Part shown: positions 25,881 through 34,098 of the stretch, piece after piece
Layout: each line of letters starts with the position of its first letter
Position numbering within the stretch: the stretch's first letter is position 1
Source of the DNA: CAYTEO01 sp964436825
Lineage (GTDB): Bacteria; Krumholzibacteriota; Krumholzibacteriia; LZORAL124-64-63
Assembly: GCA_964436825.1 (NCBI GenBank)
Contig: CAYTEO010000003.1
Span: 62,001 to 126,000 of the forward strand
Reading direction: 5' to 3'
Length of the DNA stretch: 64,000 bases
Made by a program: the position numbers and the translations under genes
Notes under the pieces: generated by a model
Databases searched by the model: none
What the model saw: only the letters and a program-made list of their open reading frames with translations
Told to the model about the DNA's origin: nothing

Positions 25881-27304
25881 GGAGTCCCCTCCCCCCGCGG
25901 TGCCGACGCCGCGTCGCGCCAGGCGGCGATCAGCAGGCCGAGCGCCACCCAGATGTGGGGCAGATTGACCTGGGAGAAGGTCAGCAGCTGGGCCCAGACG
26001 CCGCAGACGGCCGCGGTCGCGGCCACCAGCCTGCGCCGCGTGACGGGCGGGAGTCCCGCTCCCGTGAGCCGGTCGGCCGCCTGCCAGACGCGCCGCGCCG
26101 TCGCGGCGACGGCGGCGGCGAAGCCCCCCGCTCCCAGCAGTCCGGTCTCCGCCAGGATCCGCAGGGGATAATCGTTGACGACGGGCCAGGTGAACTGGCT
26201 CTGCAGACCCCGCAGGTCGACGAACCACGGGAACTGGTAGCCGAACTGGCCCCAGCCCACGCCCCAGACGGGACAGTGACGGAACATCCGCCAGGCCGCC
26301 TGGTGCGAATAGAGGCGGGTCAGGTTCGACCAGTCCTCGCGGCTGAGCGACTGCAGCAGGCGTCGCCAGGGCAGCAGGAGCCAGTCGCCGTGCCCTCCGG
26401 CGACGACTGCGACCGCCCCCCCGGCGACCAGGATCGCGGCGGCCGGCACCAGCCGGCGTCCGCCGGTCGTGGGGCGCAGGCCGGCGCGCCGGGCCAGGAC
26501 GACACCCGCGACGAGCAGCGGGAGCGCCGCCAGCCACGCCCCCCGCGACCAGGTGCCCAGCAGCAGGACGGCGGCCCCGACCGGCGCCCACAGGCGGCGC
26601 CGGTCGCCGGCCGCCGCTGCCACACTCCAGGGCAGCAGCAGCAGGAGGTAGTTGCCCAGGTAGAGGGGCTCGCAGGCCGTGCCGCGCAGCCGGGGGATCC
26701 CGCTGAAGTGCCGGCCCAGGTACAGTTCCTCGGAACCGCAGAGGATGCCGGGGTTGGAGGTGAAGATCCGCTCCAGGAACGTCCAGCCGGGGAAGGGATG
26801 GCGGAAGGCCACCAGCTGGCAGGCCGCGTAGAGGAGCTGGAAGGCCAGCCCGGCCAGCAGGGCCCGCTCGACCAGACGCCACCGTCTCTCCCCCCGCAGC
26901 CACCAGACCAGCAGCAGCGGGTAGGCCGCCAGCAGGAGCCACTGCAGGACCTGGCGGCCGAAACGGGCCCACTGGGCGGCGGGGACAGCGGGTGCCGGGC
27001 AGCGGACCAGCCCCAGGCCCGACACGAGGATGGCGACCAGGGCCAGCACCCACCACCGGCGCCACCAGCCCGGCTGGGCGGCCAGCACCCCGGCGATCCC
27101 TCCCCGCCGCGACGCCGCCACCGCCAGCAGGGCGATCCCCAGGTAGGCGGGCTGGATCCCCGTTCCCACGTCGATCCCGGCCAGCAGGTGGACGACGCCG
27201 CAGCCGACCCAGGGCAGGGTCACCAGCGTCGCCGCCACGGCCAGCGCCGCCAGCCGCTCCGCCGGCGCCTGCGGCAGGGGTCGCTGCGGGGAACCGCCGT
27301 TCAT
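25877..27304 (-). CDS. O-antigen ligase/polymerase-like (Wzy/WaaL superfamily) membrane protein
   Basis: A 475-residue polytopic membrane protein with about a dozen hydrophobic segments. A large loop carries C-P-V-W-G-V-G-W-G-Q-F, matching the H-x-x-P-x-x-G-x-G-x-G pattern of the Wzy_C/O-antigen ligase domain, followed by N-D-Y-P-L-R-I-L-A-E-T-G-L-L-G. Such enzymes polymerise glycan repeats or ligate them to lipid A core on the periplasmic side. Polymerase and ligase cannot be separated by motif alone. It starts at ATG 27304 within the stop of the upstream small membrane protein and shares a second ATGA overlap with the GT4 gene. Confidence 0.85.
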   Translation of the reverse strand: MNGGSPQRPLPQAPAERLAALAVAATLVTLPWVGCGVVHLLAGIDVGTGIQPAYLGIALLAVAASRRGGIAGVLAAQPGWWRRWWVLALVAILVSGLGLVRCPAPAVPAAQWARFGRQVLQWLLLAAYPLLLVWWLRGERRWRLVERALLAGLAFQLLYAACQLVAFRHPFPGWTFLERIFTSNPGILCGSEELYLGRHFSGIPRLRGTACEPLYLGNYLLLLLPWSVAAAAGDRRRLWAPVGAAVLLLGTWSRGAWLAALPLLVAGVVLARRAGLRPTTGGRRLVPAAAILVAGGAVAVVAGGHGDWLLLPWRRLLQSLSREDWSNLTRLYSHQAAWRMFRHCPVWGVGWGQFGYQFPWFVDLRGLQSQFTWPVVNDYPLRILAETGLLGAGGFAAAVAATARRVWQAADRLTGAGLPPVTRRRLVAATAAVCGVWAQLLTFSQVNLPHIWVALGLLIAAWRDAASAPRGEGTP

Positions 27305-27837
27305 CTGGACGACCGCAGGCGCGAGCGGCTGCGCAGGACCAGGGCGAAGGTCAGCAGGGCGATGCCGGCCAGCAGGAGCAGCTGGGCCGCCTGGGGCGGC
27401 GACGCGTCGGGCGGCTCGACGACCAGGGAATCGGTCCCGATGGTCAGCCTGCCCCTCTCGACCAGCGCCACGAAGCCGGCGTCGGACAGCACCAGGGTCC
27501 CGTCGACGGGATAGGTCCCGGGGCTGAACAGCAGCCTCCGGCCCCGGCTGACACCACAGAGGCCGGGATCGTAGCCGACCACCAGCAGGGATTCCCCCGC
27601 GACCGTCACGGTGCGGGCGGTGTCGGTGACGACCAGCCCGCCGCCGGGCCAGGTCCAGGCGCGCCTGCCGCCGGGCAGGTCCTGCCGGGGGCCGATGGGC
27701 ATGCGGACGACGAACCGCCCGCCTCGACGGGCGACCGGGCCGTCGACAGCCGCCGCAACGGTCGCCTGCAGGAGGATGGCCAGGACCGGGGCGAGCAGGC
27801 CGATGCACCGTACTGCTGGACGTGCGTAACTGGACAT
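27301..27837 (-). CDS. Small exported protein with C-terminal membrane anchor, unknown function
   Basis: I do not recognise this 178-residue protein. It has a signal peptide (L-L-A-P-V-L-A-I-L-L-Q-A-T-V-A-A-A), a beta-rich middle with many Gly and Arg residues, and a C-terminal hydrophobic helix A-A-Q-L-L-L-L-A-G-I-A-L-L-T followed by a basic tail, so it is probably anchored facing the periplasm. Its stop overlaps the O-antigen ligase-like gene, suggesting a job in the same pathway. The ATG at 27837 has no Shine-Dalgarno sequence, and a good promoter sits immediately upstream, so the mRNA may be leaderless. Confidence 0.7.
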   Translation of the reverse strand: MSSYARPAVRCIGLLAPVLAILLQATVAAAVDGPVARRGGRFVVRMPIGPRQDLPGGRRAWTWPGGGLVVTDTARTVTVAGESLLVVGYDPGLCGVSRGRRLLFSPGTYPVDGTLVLSDAGFVALVERGRLTIGTDSLVVEPPDASPPQAAQLLLLAGIALLTFALVLRSRSRLRSSR

Positions 27838-27858
27838 GGCGGCATGGTAGCCGCCATG
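27835..27858 (-). repeat. Inverted repeat over the start codon of the small membrane protein gene
   Basis: A perfect 9-bp stem (CATGGCGGC / GCCGCCATG) with a 6-base loop ends on the ATG at 27837. It also lies 28 bases after the glnA stop, so it could terminate glnA mRNA or mask the ATG in read-through RNA. Confidence 0.45.
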
Positions 27859-27872
27859 CCCGGTGGGGACAA
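27844..27872 (-). promoter_or_regulatory. Candidate promoter with start predicted at the ATG
   Basis: TTGTCC, 17 bp, TACCAT on the minus strand. The -10 ends seven bases before the A of ATG 27837, the usual distance to +1. Confidence 0.5.
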
Positions 27873-27886
27873 GACTCGATCCTCGC

Positions 27887-29281
27887 TCAGTGGAGGGCCA
27901 GGTACCGGTCCAGCTCCCAGGGATGGACCTGGGAGATGTATTCCAGCCAGACGTTCTCCTTGTGGGCCAGGAAATGGGTCCAGATGTGCTCGCCCAGCGC
28001 CTCGACCATGATCTTGTCCTTGCGCAGCTGGACCAGCGCCTCGCCCAGGTTGCCGGGCAGCTGCTGGATGCGCAGGCGGCGCTTCTCCCGCTGGCTCATG
28101 GCGAAGATGTTCTTGTTGACCGGCGGGCCGGGGTCGATCCGGTTGACCAGTCCGTCCCATCCCGCGGTCAGCATGGCCGCGAAGGCCAGGTAGGGATTGC
28201 AGCTCGGGTCGGGGACCCGCACCTCGACCCGGGTCCCGTTGCCGCGCCGGGCGGGGACGCGGGCCAGGGGCGAGCGGTTGTGCTCCGACCAGGCGACGTT
28301 GACCGGCGCCTCGTAGCCGGGCACCAGCCGCTTGTAGGAGTTGACCAGCGGATTGGTGATGGCCACGAAGCCCCGTGCGTGGGCCAGGATGCCGCCGATG
28401 TACCAGCGGGCGATCTCGCTCAGCTCGAAGGGACCGTCGGGATCGTAGAAGGCGTTGACGCTCCCGCCGTCGCGCTCGTGGAACAGGGACTGGTGGGTGT
28501 GCATCCCCGAGCCGTTGATCCCGTAGATGGGCTTGGGCATGAAAGTGGCATGCAGGCCGAAGTCGCGGGCCACCTTCTTGACGACCATCTTCAGGGTCAT
28601 GACCATGTCGGCCGACTCGAGGGCGTCGGCGTACTTGAAGTCGATCTCGTGCTGGCCCGGCGCCACCTCGTGGTGGGCCGCCTCGATCTCGAACCCGATC
28701 TCCTCCAGGATGTTGACGATGTCGCGGCGGCACTCCTCCCCCCGGTCCACCGGCAGCAGGTCGAAGTACCCGCCGGCGTCGTGGGTCCGCACGGTGGGCC
28801 GTCCCTTCTCGTCCAGCTCGAAGAGGAAGAACTCCATCTCCGGGCCGCAGACCGGCTGCAGGCCCATGTCGGTCAACCGGGCGATGGCCCGCTTCAACGT
28901 CAGGCGCGGGCACCCCTCGAAGGGGGTGTGGTCGGCCTTGTAGACGTCGCAGATCAACCTGGCCTCCCGTCCCTGCTCCCTGCCGAAGGGCAGCGGGGCG
29001 TAGGTCCTCAGGTCGGGCACCAGCAGCATGTCCGACTCCTCGATGCGCGAGAAACCCTCGATGGACGAGCCGTCGAACATGATCTCGCCGCGCAGCGCCT
29101 TCTCGAACTGGGAATCGGGAACCTCAACGTTCTTGCTGTGCCCCTGGATGTCCGAGAACATCAGGCGCAGGAAGTGGATCCTGTCCTTTCGCATCCTCTC
29201 CAGCAGCTCCTGCCGCTCCTGCTCGGTGGCGATCACGCCCGGGGCGAACCGATCCCGACCAGTTCCACCTGTCGTCGCCAT
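27887..29281 (-). CDS. glnA: Glutamine synthetase type I
   Basis: A 464-residue GSI that condenses ammonia and glutamate using ATP in the cytosol, as a dodecamer. Signatures include F-D-G-S-S-I-E-G-F near the N-terminus, the metal site C-G-P-E-M-E-F-F-L-F, the H-E-V-A-P-G-Q-H-E-I-D loop, N-G-S-G-M-H-T-H-Q-S-L, and N-R-S-P-L-A-R-V-P-A. Length and the C-terminal Q-V-H-P-W-E match the alpha (Bacillus/Thermotoga) type. I do not see the adenylylation tyrosine block of the beta type, so control is more likely at transcription or by feedback. ATG 29281 has GGAGG five bases upstream, and a strong-looking promoter lies 60-100 bp further up. Confidence 0.97.
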   Translation of the reverse strand: MATTGGTGRDRFAPGVIATEQERQELLERMRKDRIHFLRLMFSDIQGHSKNVEVPDSQFEKALRGEIMFDGSSIEGFSRIEESDMLLVPDLRTYAPLPFGREQGREARLICDVYKADHTPFEGCPRLTLKRAIARLTDMGLQPVCGPEMEFFLFELDEKGRPTVRTHDAGGYFDLLPVDRGEECRRDIVNILEEIGFEIEAAHHEVAPGQHEIDFKYADALESADMVMTLKMVVKKVARDFGLHATFMPKPIYGINGSGMHTHQSLFHERDGGSVNAFYDPDGPFELSEIARWYIGGILAHARGFVAITNPLVNSYKRLVPGYEAPVNVAWSEHNRSPLARVPARRGNGTRVEVRVPDPSCNPYLAFAAMLTAGWDGLVNRIDPGPPVNKNIFAMSQREKRRLRIQQLPGNLGEALVQLRKDKIMVEALGEHIWTHFLAHKENVWLEYISQVHPWELDRYLALH

Positions 29282-29350
29282 GAGTTCCTCCAGTTCAGAT
29301 TGTCCGGCAGATTATGCATTATGCGCACAATCAGCATGTCATAATAACGT

Positions 29351-29379
29351 ATTCTAGCCGACTATTGGACATTTGTCAG
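29351..29379 (-). promoter_or_regulatory. Candidate glnA promoter
   Basis: CTGACA, 17 bp, TAGAAT (five of six at each box) in an AT-rich patch. The predicted start near 29344 gives a leader of about 60 bases. Confidence 0.6.
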
Positions 29380-29434
29380 CTCAAATTTGCCGATCTTGTC
29401 AATTTTTCATGCCACCGACGCTCCCTGCCCGCCA

Positions 29435-29464
29435 TTGACGATGTGGTACGTTCCGTGCTACCCT
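29435..29464 (+). promoter_or_regulatory. Weak candidate promoter for the PIN-PhoH gene
   Basis: TTGACG, 18 bp, TACCCT with TG one base before the -10. The -10 is poor; the -35 and extended TG are the supporting parts. Confidence 0.3.
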
Positions 29465-29515
29465 CCACGGCGAGGTGCATGGATGCGCTACTCACATCAC
29501 CGGAAGGAACACCGC

Positions 29516-30862
29516 ATGTCCGGGACCGCCCCCTCCCTCAACGGCGTCAAGATCGAGGCCATGACCGGCCGCTGCTACCTGCTGGACACCAACGTTCTGC
29601 TCCACGACGCGGGCGCCCTGCACTGTTTCGACGAGCACACGATCGTCTTGACCGTCGATGTCCTGGAGGAGCTGGATCGCTTCAAGCGACAGAACGACGA
29701 GCGCGGCCGCAACGCGCGTCGCGTCATCCGGACCATCGACGAGCTGCGCGGCCGGGGTCCGCTGCGCGAGGGGGCTCCCCTGCCAGGAGGCGGCAAGCTG
29801 TTCATCCTGGTCGACACCTATGTCGACCACCTTCCCCGCGGCATGGACCTCTCGGTCCCCGACAACCGGATCCTGGCCGCGGCGCTCTACCTGCAGCAGC
29901 ACGGCATCGACATCACCTTCGTCACCAAGGACATCAACGCCCGGGTCAAGGGCGACGCGCTGGGGATCCCCTCGGAGGATCTCCAGTCCAGCACCGTCAA
30001 CTTCGACGAGCTCTACAGCGGCTGGCGGGAGCTGGACGTGGACGGTGCCGTGGTCGACTCCTTCTACGCCGAGGGGCACGTCGCCCTCGAGACGCCCCTG
30101 CACCCCAACCAGGGCGTCCTGCTCCGCGACGCCGCCAACCCCAAGCACACGGCCCTGGGCATCCACGACGCCGCCACGGGGCGGGTGACGCGGCTGCAGT
30201 TCGAGGAGGCTCGCCCCTGGGGCCTGCAGGCCCTGAACGTCCAGCAGCGGTTCGCCCTGGAGCTGCTGCTGCGGCCCGAGATCCAGCTGGTGACCCTGCT
30301 GGGCCAGGCCGGCACCGGCAAGACCCTGCTCGCCCTGGCGGTCGGCCTGCAGAAGGTCGTCGAGGAGAAGCAGTACCGCCGGATCATGGTCTCGCGGCCC
30401 ATCGTGCCGCTGGGCAAGGACATCGGCTACCTGCCCGGTTCCAAGGAGGAGAAGCTGGAGAGCTGGATGGAGCCGATCTTCGACAACCTCCAGTTCCTGG
30501 TCGACCCCCAGCTGGAGCAGACGAGCGACAAGATCGATTACCTGTTCGACACCGGGGTCATCGAGGTGGAGGCGGTCACCTACATCCGCGGCCGCAGCCT
30601 GCCGCGGCTGTTCATCATCATCGACGAGGCCCAGAACCTCACTCCCCACGAGGTCAAGACCGTCATCAGCCGCGCGGGGAAGGAGACGAAGGTCGTCCTG
30701 ACCGGCGACGCCTACCAGATCGACAATCCCTACCTGGACGCGTCGAGCAACGGCCTGACCTACGTCGTGGAGAAGTTCAAGGAGCAGCCGATCCACGGGC
30801 ACATCACGCTGACCCGCAGCGAGCGCAGCGAGCTGGCCAGCCTGGCGGCGAGCCTGCTCTGA
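29516..30862 (+). CDS. PIN domain-PhoH ATPase fusion (PhoH2-like)
   Basis: A 448-residue protein. Residues about 17-165 form a PIN nuclease: Y-L-L-D-T-N-V-L-L-H-D, V-L-E-E-L-D-R-F-K, P-D-N-R-I-L-A-A-A-L and V-T-K-D-I-N, supplying the acidic metal residues. Residues about 240-448 are a PhoH ATPase with Walker A G-Q-A-G-T-G-K-T-L-L and Walker B I-I-I-D-E-A-Q-N-L. PhoH2 proteins studied elsewhere are RNA helicase/ribonucleases, so an RNA-unwinding nuclease is the likely activity. I chose ATG 29516 for the GGAAGG eight bases upstream and because the PIN domain starts soon after; a further 43 codons are open upstream. It is divergent from glnA. Confidence 0.92.
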   Translation: MSGTAPSLNGVKIEAMTGRCYLLDTNVLLHDAGALHCFDEHTIVLTVDVLEELDRFKRQNDERGRNARRVIRTIDELRGRGPLREGAPLPGGGKLFILVDTYVDHLPRGMDLSVPDNRILAAALYLQQHGIDITFVTKDINARVKGDALGIPSEDLQSSTVNFDELYSGWRELDVDGAVVDSFYAEGHVALETPLHPNQGVLLRDAANPKHTALGIHDAATGRVTRLQFEEARPWGLQALNVQQRFALELLLRPEIQLVTLLGQAGTGKTLLALAVGLQKVVEEKQYRRIMVSRPIVPLGKDIGYLPGSKEEKLESWMEPIFDNLQFLVDPQLEQTSDKIDYLFDTGVIEVEAVTYIRGRSLPRLFIIIDEAQNLTPHEVKTVISRAGKETKVVLTGDAYQIDNPYLDASSNGLTYVVEKFKEQPIHGHITLTRSERSELASLAASLL

Positions 30863-30870
30863 CCCGTGGG

Positions 30871-30886
30871 CACCGCTGGCGCGGTG
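30871..30886. terminator. Short hairpin between convergent PhoH and lipoprotein genes
   Basis: CACCGC and GCGGTG flank a 4-base loop in a 46-bp convergent gap. The six-pair stem has no T-run; weak terminator candidate. Confidence 0.3.
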
Positions 30887-30908
30887 ACGTCGAACCGGCC
30901 GCGACGGC

Positions 30909-31673
30909 TCAGGGGGCCGTCGACAGGTACTGGCGCAGCTGGCCCAGCAGACAGGCGTTGCACCGCTTGACGGCCACCGGCAGGTAGCGTTCCGCCCACT
31001 CCCTGTCCCGCCGCGAGGTCAGCGGCTCGTGGATCGTCTGGTCCAGATCCCCCACACACGTCTGCTCCCAGACCTGCCGTCCCTGGCGGTCCCGCAGGAC
31101 GAGATGAACCTCCACCTCGGCGTGCTGGCGGGCCGGCAGCGGCAACGCCCCCATGGCCACGACGCTCAGCAGCAGGCCCCGCTTCAGGCGGTCGCTGCCG
31201 TTGTCCCCCCAGGCGGCGCCGGTCAGCATCCCCGCTCCCGGCGGCAGCAGGTAGGAGGCGGCGTTGCGCTCCAGGCGGCAGGAGAACGAGTAGATCTCCG
31301 CCTCCAGGACGTAGTCCGCCTCCGAGGGCAACGGCACCGGACGGGCCAGGCGGGTCTGGTCGATGTCCTGCAGCAGGGCCTGCCGGTACATCTGGACGAC
31401 GGGCAGCTCCCAGTTCCTGTCGGCGGGATAGGTGATGCCGGTGAAGTGGCCGGCCCCGTGCCGCTGCGCGTGGGGACGCATGTCGGTGATCGTGCCGACG
31501 TGGACGGTGGGCAGCGCCCCCGACTCCGGGTAGACGAGCTGCTCGGAGGGATAGGGGAACCCGATGTGCCGGTTCGCCGCGCAGCCGGCCAGCAGCAGGA
31601 GTCCCACGAGGGCCGGGACCGCCGCCAACAGCGCGGCGGTCCGCCGGCGGGCAGGGGTGCGTCTTGTGGTCAT
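30909..31673 (-). CDS. Putative lipoprotein of unknown function
   Basis: I do not recognise this 254-residue protein. Its N-terminus is a lipoprotein signal peptide: basic R-R-T-P-A-R-R-R, a hydrophobic core, and the lipobox L-L-L-L-A-G-C. The mature part includes I-T-D-M-R-P-H-A-Q-R-H-G and D-Y-V-L-E-A-E-I-Y-S-F, with E-V-H-L-V-L-R-D-R-Q-G-R-Q-V-W, a strand pattern seen in other small envelope lipoproteins that bind partner complexes. It is the last gene of a five-gene overlapping run, and its ATG at 31673 overlaps the SAM hydrolase stop. Location is probably the outer membrane or periplasmic face. Confidence 0.75.
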   Translation of the reverse strand: MTTRRTPARRRTAALLAAVPALVGLLLLAGCAANRHIGFPYPSEQLVYPESGALPTVHVGTITDMRPHAQRHGAGHFTGITYPADRNWELPVVQMYRQALLQDIDQTRLARPVPLPSEADYVLEAEIYSFSCRLERNAASYLLPPGAGMLTGAAWGDNGSDRLKRGLLLSVVAMGALPLPARQHAEVEVHLVLRDRQGRQVWEQTCVGDLDQTIHEPLTSRRDREWAERYLPVAVKRCNACLLGQLRQYLSTAP

Positions 31674-32524
31674 GCGTCGTCCTCCACCGGGTCTGTTTCC
31701 TGGTCGTCCGTCGCCAGGGTGACGACGTCCCCCGGGCGCCAGCCGAACCGGGCGGCGGCTGGTTCGTCGCGGAGAGCCAGCTCCACGGTCCCCCCGCTGC
31801 CGCGGTACCAGAAGGGCCGGCCGGGCGATGCGGCGCCGAAGGTGGGCCGGGGACCGGCGACCACGACGCCGCGGCAGCGGAGCAGGCACTCCGGGGCCGG
31901 CAGCGCCGCCGACGCTGCCGGGATGTCGGTGATCGCGTTGCCGAAGCGGTCGATCCAGACGACCCGCCCCAGGGCTCCCCCGGGCAGGGGCCGTCGCGGT
32001 GCCTCGCCCAGCAGGTCCGGCCCGGCTGGCGAACCCAGCTGGTCGAGGGGCACCCCCTGGGCCAGGTGCGCCGCCGCCGGGGCGAAGACGTCCCGCCCGT
32101 GGAAGGTCGGCGCGGGTCCCTCCCCGTCCGCGGCGTGATAGAGGGACCGGTCCAGCCGGACGACGTGAAGATCGGGGACACCGGCCAGGTGCGCAAACAG
32201 GCCGTTGCCCGGCCCGACGTAGAAGTGTCCCCCGGCGCGGAGGGCCAGGGCGGGCCGCTCCGTCCCCACGCCGGGGTCGACGACGACGACATGGACGCTC
32301 CCTGGCGGGAAGCGCGGACAGGTCCGCGCGACGATCCAGGCGCCGGCCGCGATGTCCCCCGGGGGAACGTCGTGGGTCACGTCGACGATCGGCGGCGGCG
32401 ACCCGCCCTCGGCCACCTGGGGCCAGCGTCGCCACTGGACGTGTAGGGCCGCCTTGACCTCGGCCACGTAGGGGTCGCGCAGGCCGAAGTCCGTCGTCAG
32501 GGTCACCACGGGCGCGCGGTTCAT
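31670..32524 (-). CDS. SAM hydrolase / hydroxide adenosyltransferase (DUF62 family)
   Basis: A 284-residue member of the chlorinase/fluorinase superfamily. Conserved pieces are L-T-T-D-F-G-L-R-D-P-Y-V near the start, D-V-T-H-D-V-P-P-G-D-I, V-V-V-D-P-G-V-G-T, G-P-G-N-G-L-F and W-I-D-R-F-G-N-A-I-T-D-I. Family members outside marine actinomycetes use water or hydroxide, splitting S-adenosylmethionine to adenosine and methionine. I see no sign of a halide-specific loop, but sequence alone does not prove the nucleophile. Gene position between an Na+/H+ antiporter and a lipoprotein gives no clear pathway. ATG 32524 overlaps the antiporter stop. Confidence 0.88.
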   Translation of the reverse strand: MNRAPVVTLTTDFGLRDPYVAEVKAALHVQWRRWPQVAEGGSPPPIVDVTHDVPPGDIAAGAWIVARTCPRFPPGSVHVVVVDPGVGTERPALALRAGGHFYVGPGNGLFAHLAGVPDLHVVRLDRSLYHAADGEGPAPTFHGRDVFAPAAAHLAQGVPLDQLGSPAGPDLLGEAPRRPLPGGALGRVVWIDRFGNAITDIPAASAALPAPECLLRCRGVVVAGPRPTFGAASPGRPFWYRGSGGTVELALRDEPAAARFGWRPGDVVTLATDDQETDPVEDDA

Positions 32525-34098
32525 CGCCTTCCCTCCGGCGCCATCGCCACGGGGACACGGCCCCGCCAGTGCAGCCAGGCTACCAGCAGCGCCACGCCCA
32601 GCGGCAGCGACAGCCAGGGCGAGAGGCCGAAGCCCGCCGGCAGGTAACCCGCCGCCAGCGCGGCCGCGGCCACGACCAGGGCATACGGCATCTGGGTACG
32701 GACGTGCTCGACGTGGTCGCAACCGGAGGCCATCGACGACATGATCGTCGTGTCCGACAGGGGCGAGCAGTGGTCCCCGAAGACCGATCCCGCCAGGACG
32801 GCCCGGACCGAGGCCAGCAGGATCCCCGTCGCCGCCGCGCCGCCGATCCCCGCCTCGGCCGGCAGCGCCGCGGCCACCGGGAAGACCATGGGGATCAGGA
32901 TGGCCATCGTGCCCCAGGAGGTGCCGGTGGAGAAGCTGACGGCCGCCGCCAGCAGGAAGGTCACCGCCGGCAGCAGGTGGACCGACAGCAGGCCGCGGCT
33001 GGCGTCCACCAGCCAGCGGCCGGTCCCCAGCTCGTCGCAGACCTTGCCCAGGGACCAGGCCAGCACGAGGATGGCCATGGCGACCAGCATCTCCCTGGCG
33101 CCGGCCAGCCACGCCTCCCCGATCTCCCCGAGCGACAACCGGCCGGCGACACGCACCAGGACACCGGCAACCAGCACGCCTCCCAGCGACGCCCACATCA
33201 GGACGGCCAGGCTGTCGGCGGCGTTGAGGATCTCCCGCAGCGCCGGTGCCTCGCCGCCTGCCGCCAGCACGGCGGCGCGGCCGTTGGCCCACAGGCCGAC
33301 GATCGTCACCAGGATGACCGCCAGGATCGGCACCGCCCCCAGCCAGGGCGAGGCGGGAGTCGCGGAGACGGCCTGCAGGGTCGTCGGCCCCCGTGCCGGC
33401 CCGCCCGCCGCGGCGGCGGCCGCCGCCTCCGCCCGGGCCATGGGACCGAAGTCGCGGCCGCTGACGGCCACCAGGTAAACGAAGACCAGCGTCAGCAGCG
33501 GGTAGAAGCTGTAGGGCAGGCTGCGCAGGAAGAAGAGGTAGCCGGAGCCCTCGAGCTGGAGCCGGGTCATGGCGTCCTGGATCAGCCCCACCTCGAAGCC
33601 GATCCAGGTGGAGACGATCGCCACCGAGGTGACCGGCGCCGCCGTGCTGTCGACCAGGTAGGCCAGCTTGGCGCGGGAAACGCGCAGCCGGTCGCAGAGG
33701 GGCCGCAGGGCGTTGCCCACCAGCAGGGTGTTGGCGTAGTCGTCGAAGAAGATGGCCGTCCCCATGGCCGCCGTCGCCGTCTGGGCGGCCCGGCGGTCCC
33801 TGACCCGGCCGGTCAGGGCGCGGACGACCCCCTCCATGGCGCCGGCTCGCGAGAGGATCCCGACCATCCCGCCCAGCAGGAGGGAGAACAGGACGATGGC
33901 GGCGTGGTCGCGGTCGGCAAGGGCGTCGACGAGATAGGTGTCGGCCACCCGCAGCAGCGCCGTCACCGGCCGGCCGCCGGCCAGGATCAGCGCTCCCGAC
34001 CAGACGCCCAGCAGCAGGGCCAGCAGCACCTGGCGCAGGGCCAGGGCCAGGCCGATGGCCAGCAGGGGCGGCACGAGCGAGAGCCAGCCGTGGGTCAT
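32521..34098 (-). CDS. NhaC-family Na+/H+ (or amino acid) antiporter
   Basis: A 525-residue inner-membrane transporter with roughly a dozen hydrophobic segments. Motifs typical of the NhaC family include F-F-D-D-Y-A-N-T-L-L-V-G-N near residue 115, D-S-T-A-A-P-V-T-S-V-A-I, S-T-G-T-S-W-G-T, and G-D-H-C-S-P-L-S-D-T-T-I-M-S-S. Characterised members exchange sodium for protons; some related proteins carry malate or amino acids. A sodium antiporter would fit beside Rnf, which can pump sodium in some bacteria, but ion choice is not shown here. ATG 34098 overlaps the cutA stop by 4 bp. Confidence 0.9.
   Translation of the reverse strand: MTHGWLSLVPPLLAIGLALALRQVLLALLLGVWSGALILAGGRPVTALLRVADTYLVDALADRDHAAIVLFSLLLGGMVGILSRAGAMEGVVRALTGRVRDRRAAQTATAAMGTAIFFDDYANTLLVGNALRPLCDRLRVSRAKLAYLVDSTAAPVTSVAIVSTWIGFEVGLIQDAMTRLQLEGSGYLFFLRSLPYSFYPLLTLVFVYLVAVSGRDFGPMARAEAAAAAAAGGPARGPTTLQAVSATPASPWLGAVPILAVILVTIVGLWANGRAAVLAAGGEAPALREILNAADSLAVLMWASLGGVLVAGVLVRVAGRLSLGEIGEAWLAGAREMLVAMAILVLAWSLGKVCDELGTGRWLVDASRGLLSVHLLPAVTFLLAAAVSFSTGTSWGTMAILIPMVFPVAAALPAEAGIGGAAATGILLASVRAVLAGSVFGDHCSPLSDTTIMSSMASGCDHVEHVRTQMPYALVVAAAALAAGYLPAGFGLSPWLSLPLGVALLVAWLHWRGRVPVAMAPEGRR

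Noticed and set aside
31670..32524. A halogenase (SAM chlorinase/fluorinase)
   Set aside because: The fold matches, but the great majority of this family hydrolyse SAM with water, and no halide-specific neighbour genes or loop were seen.
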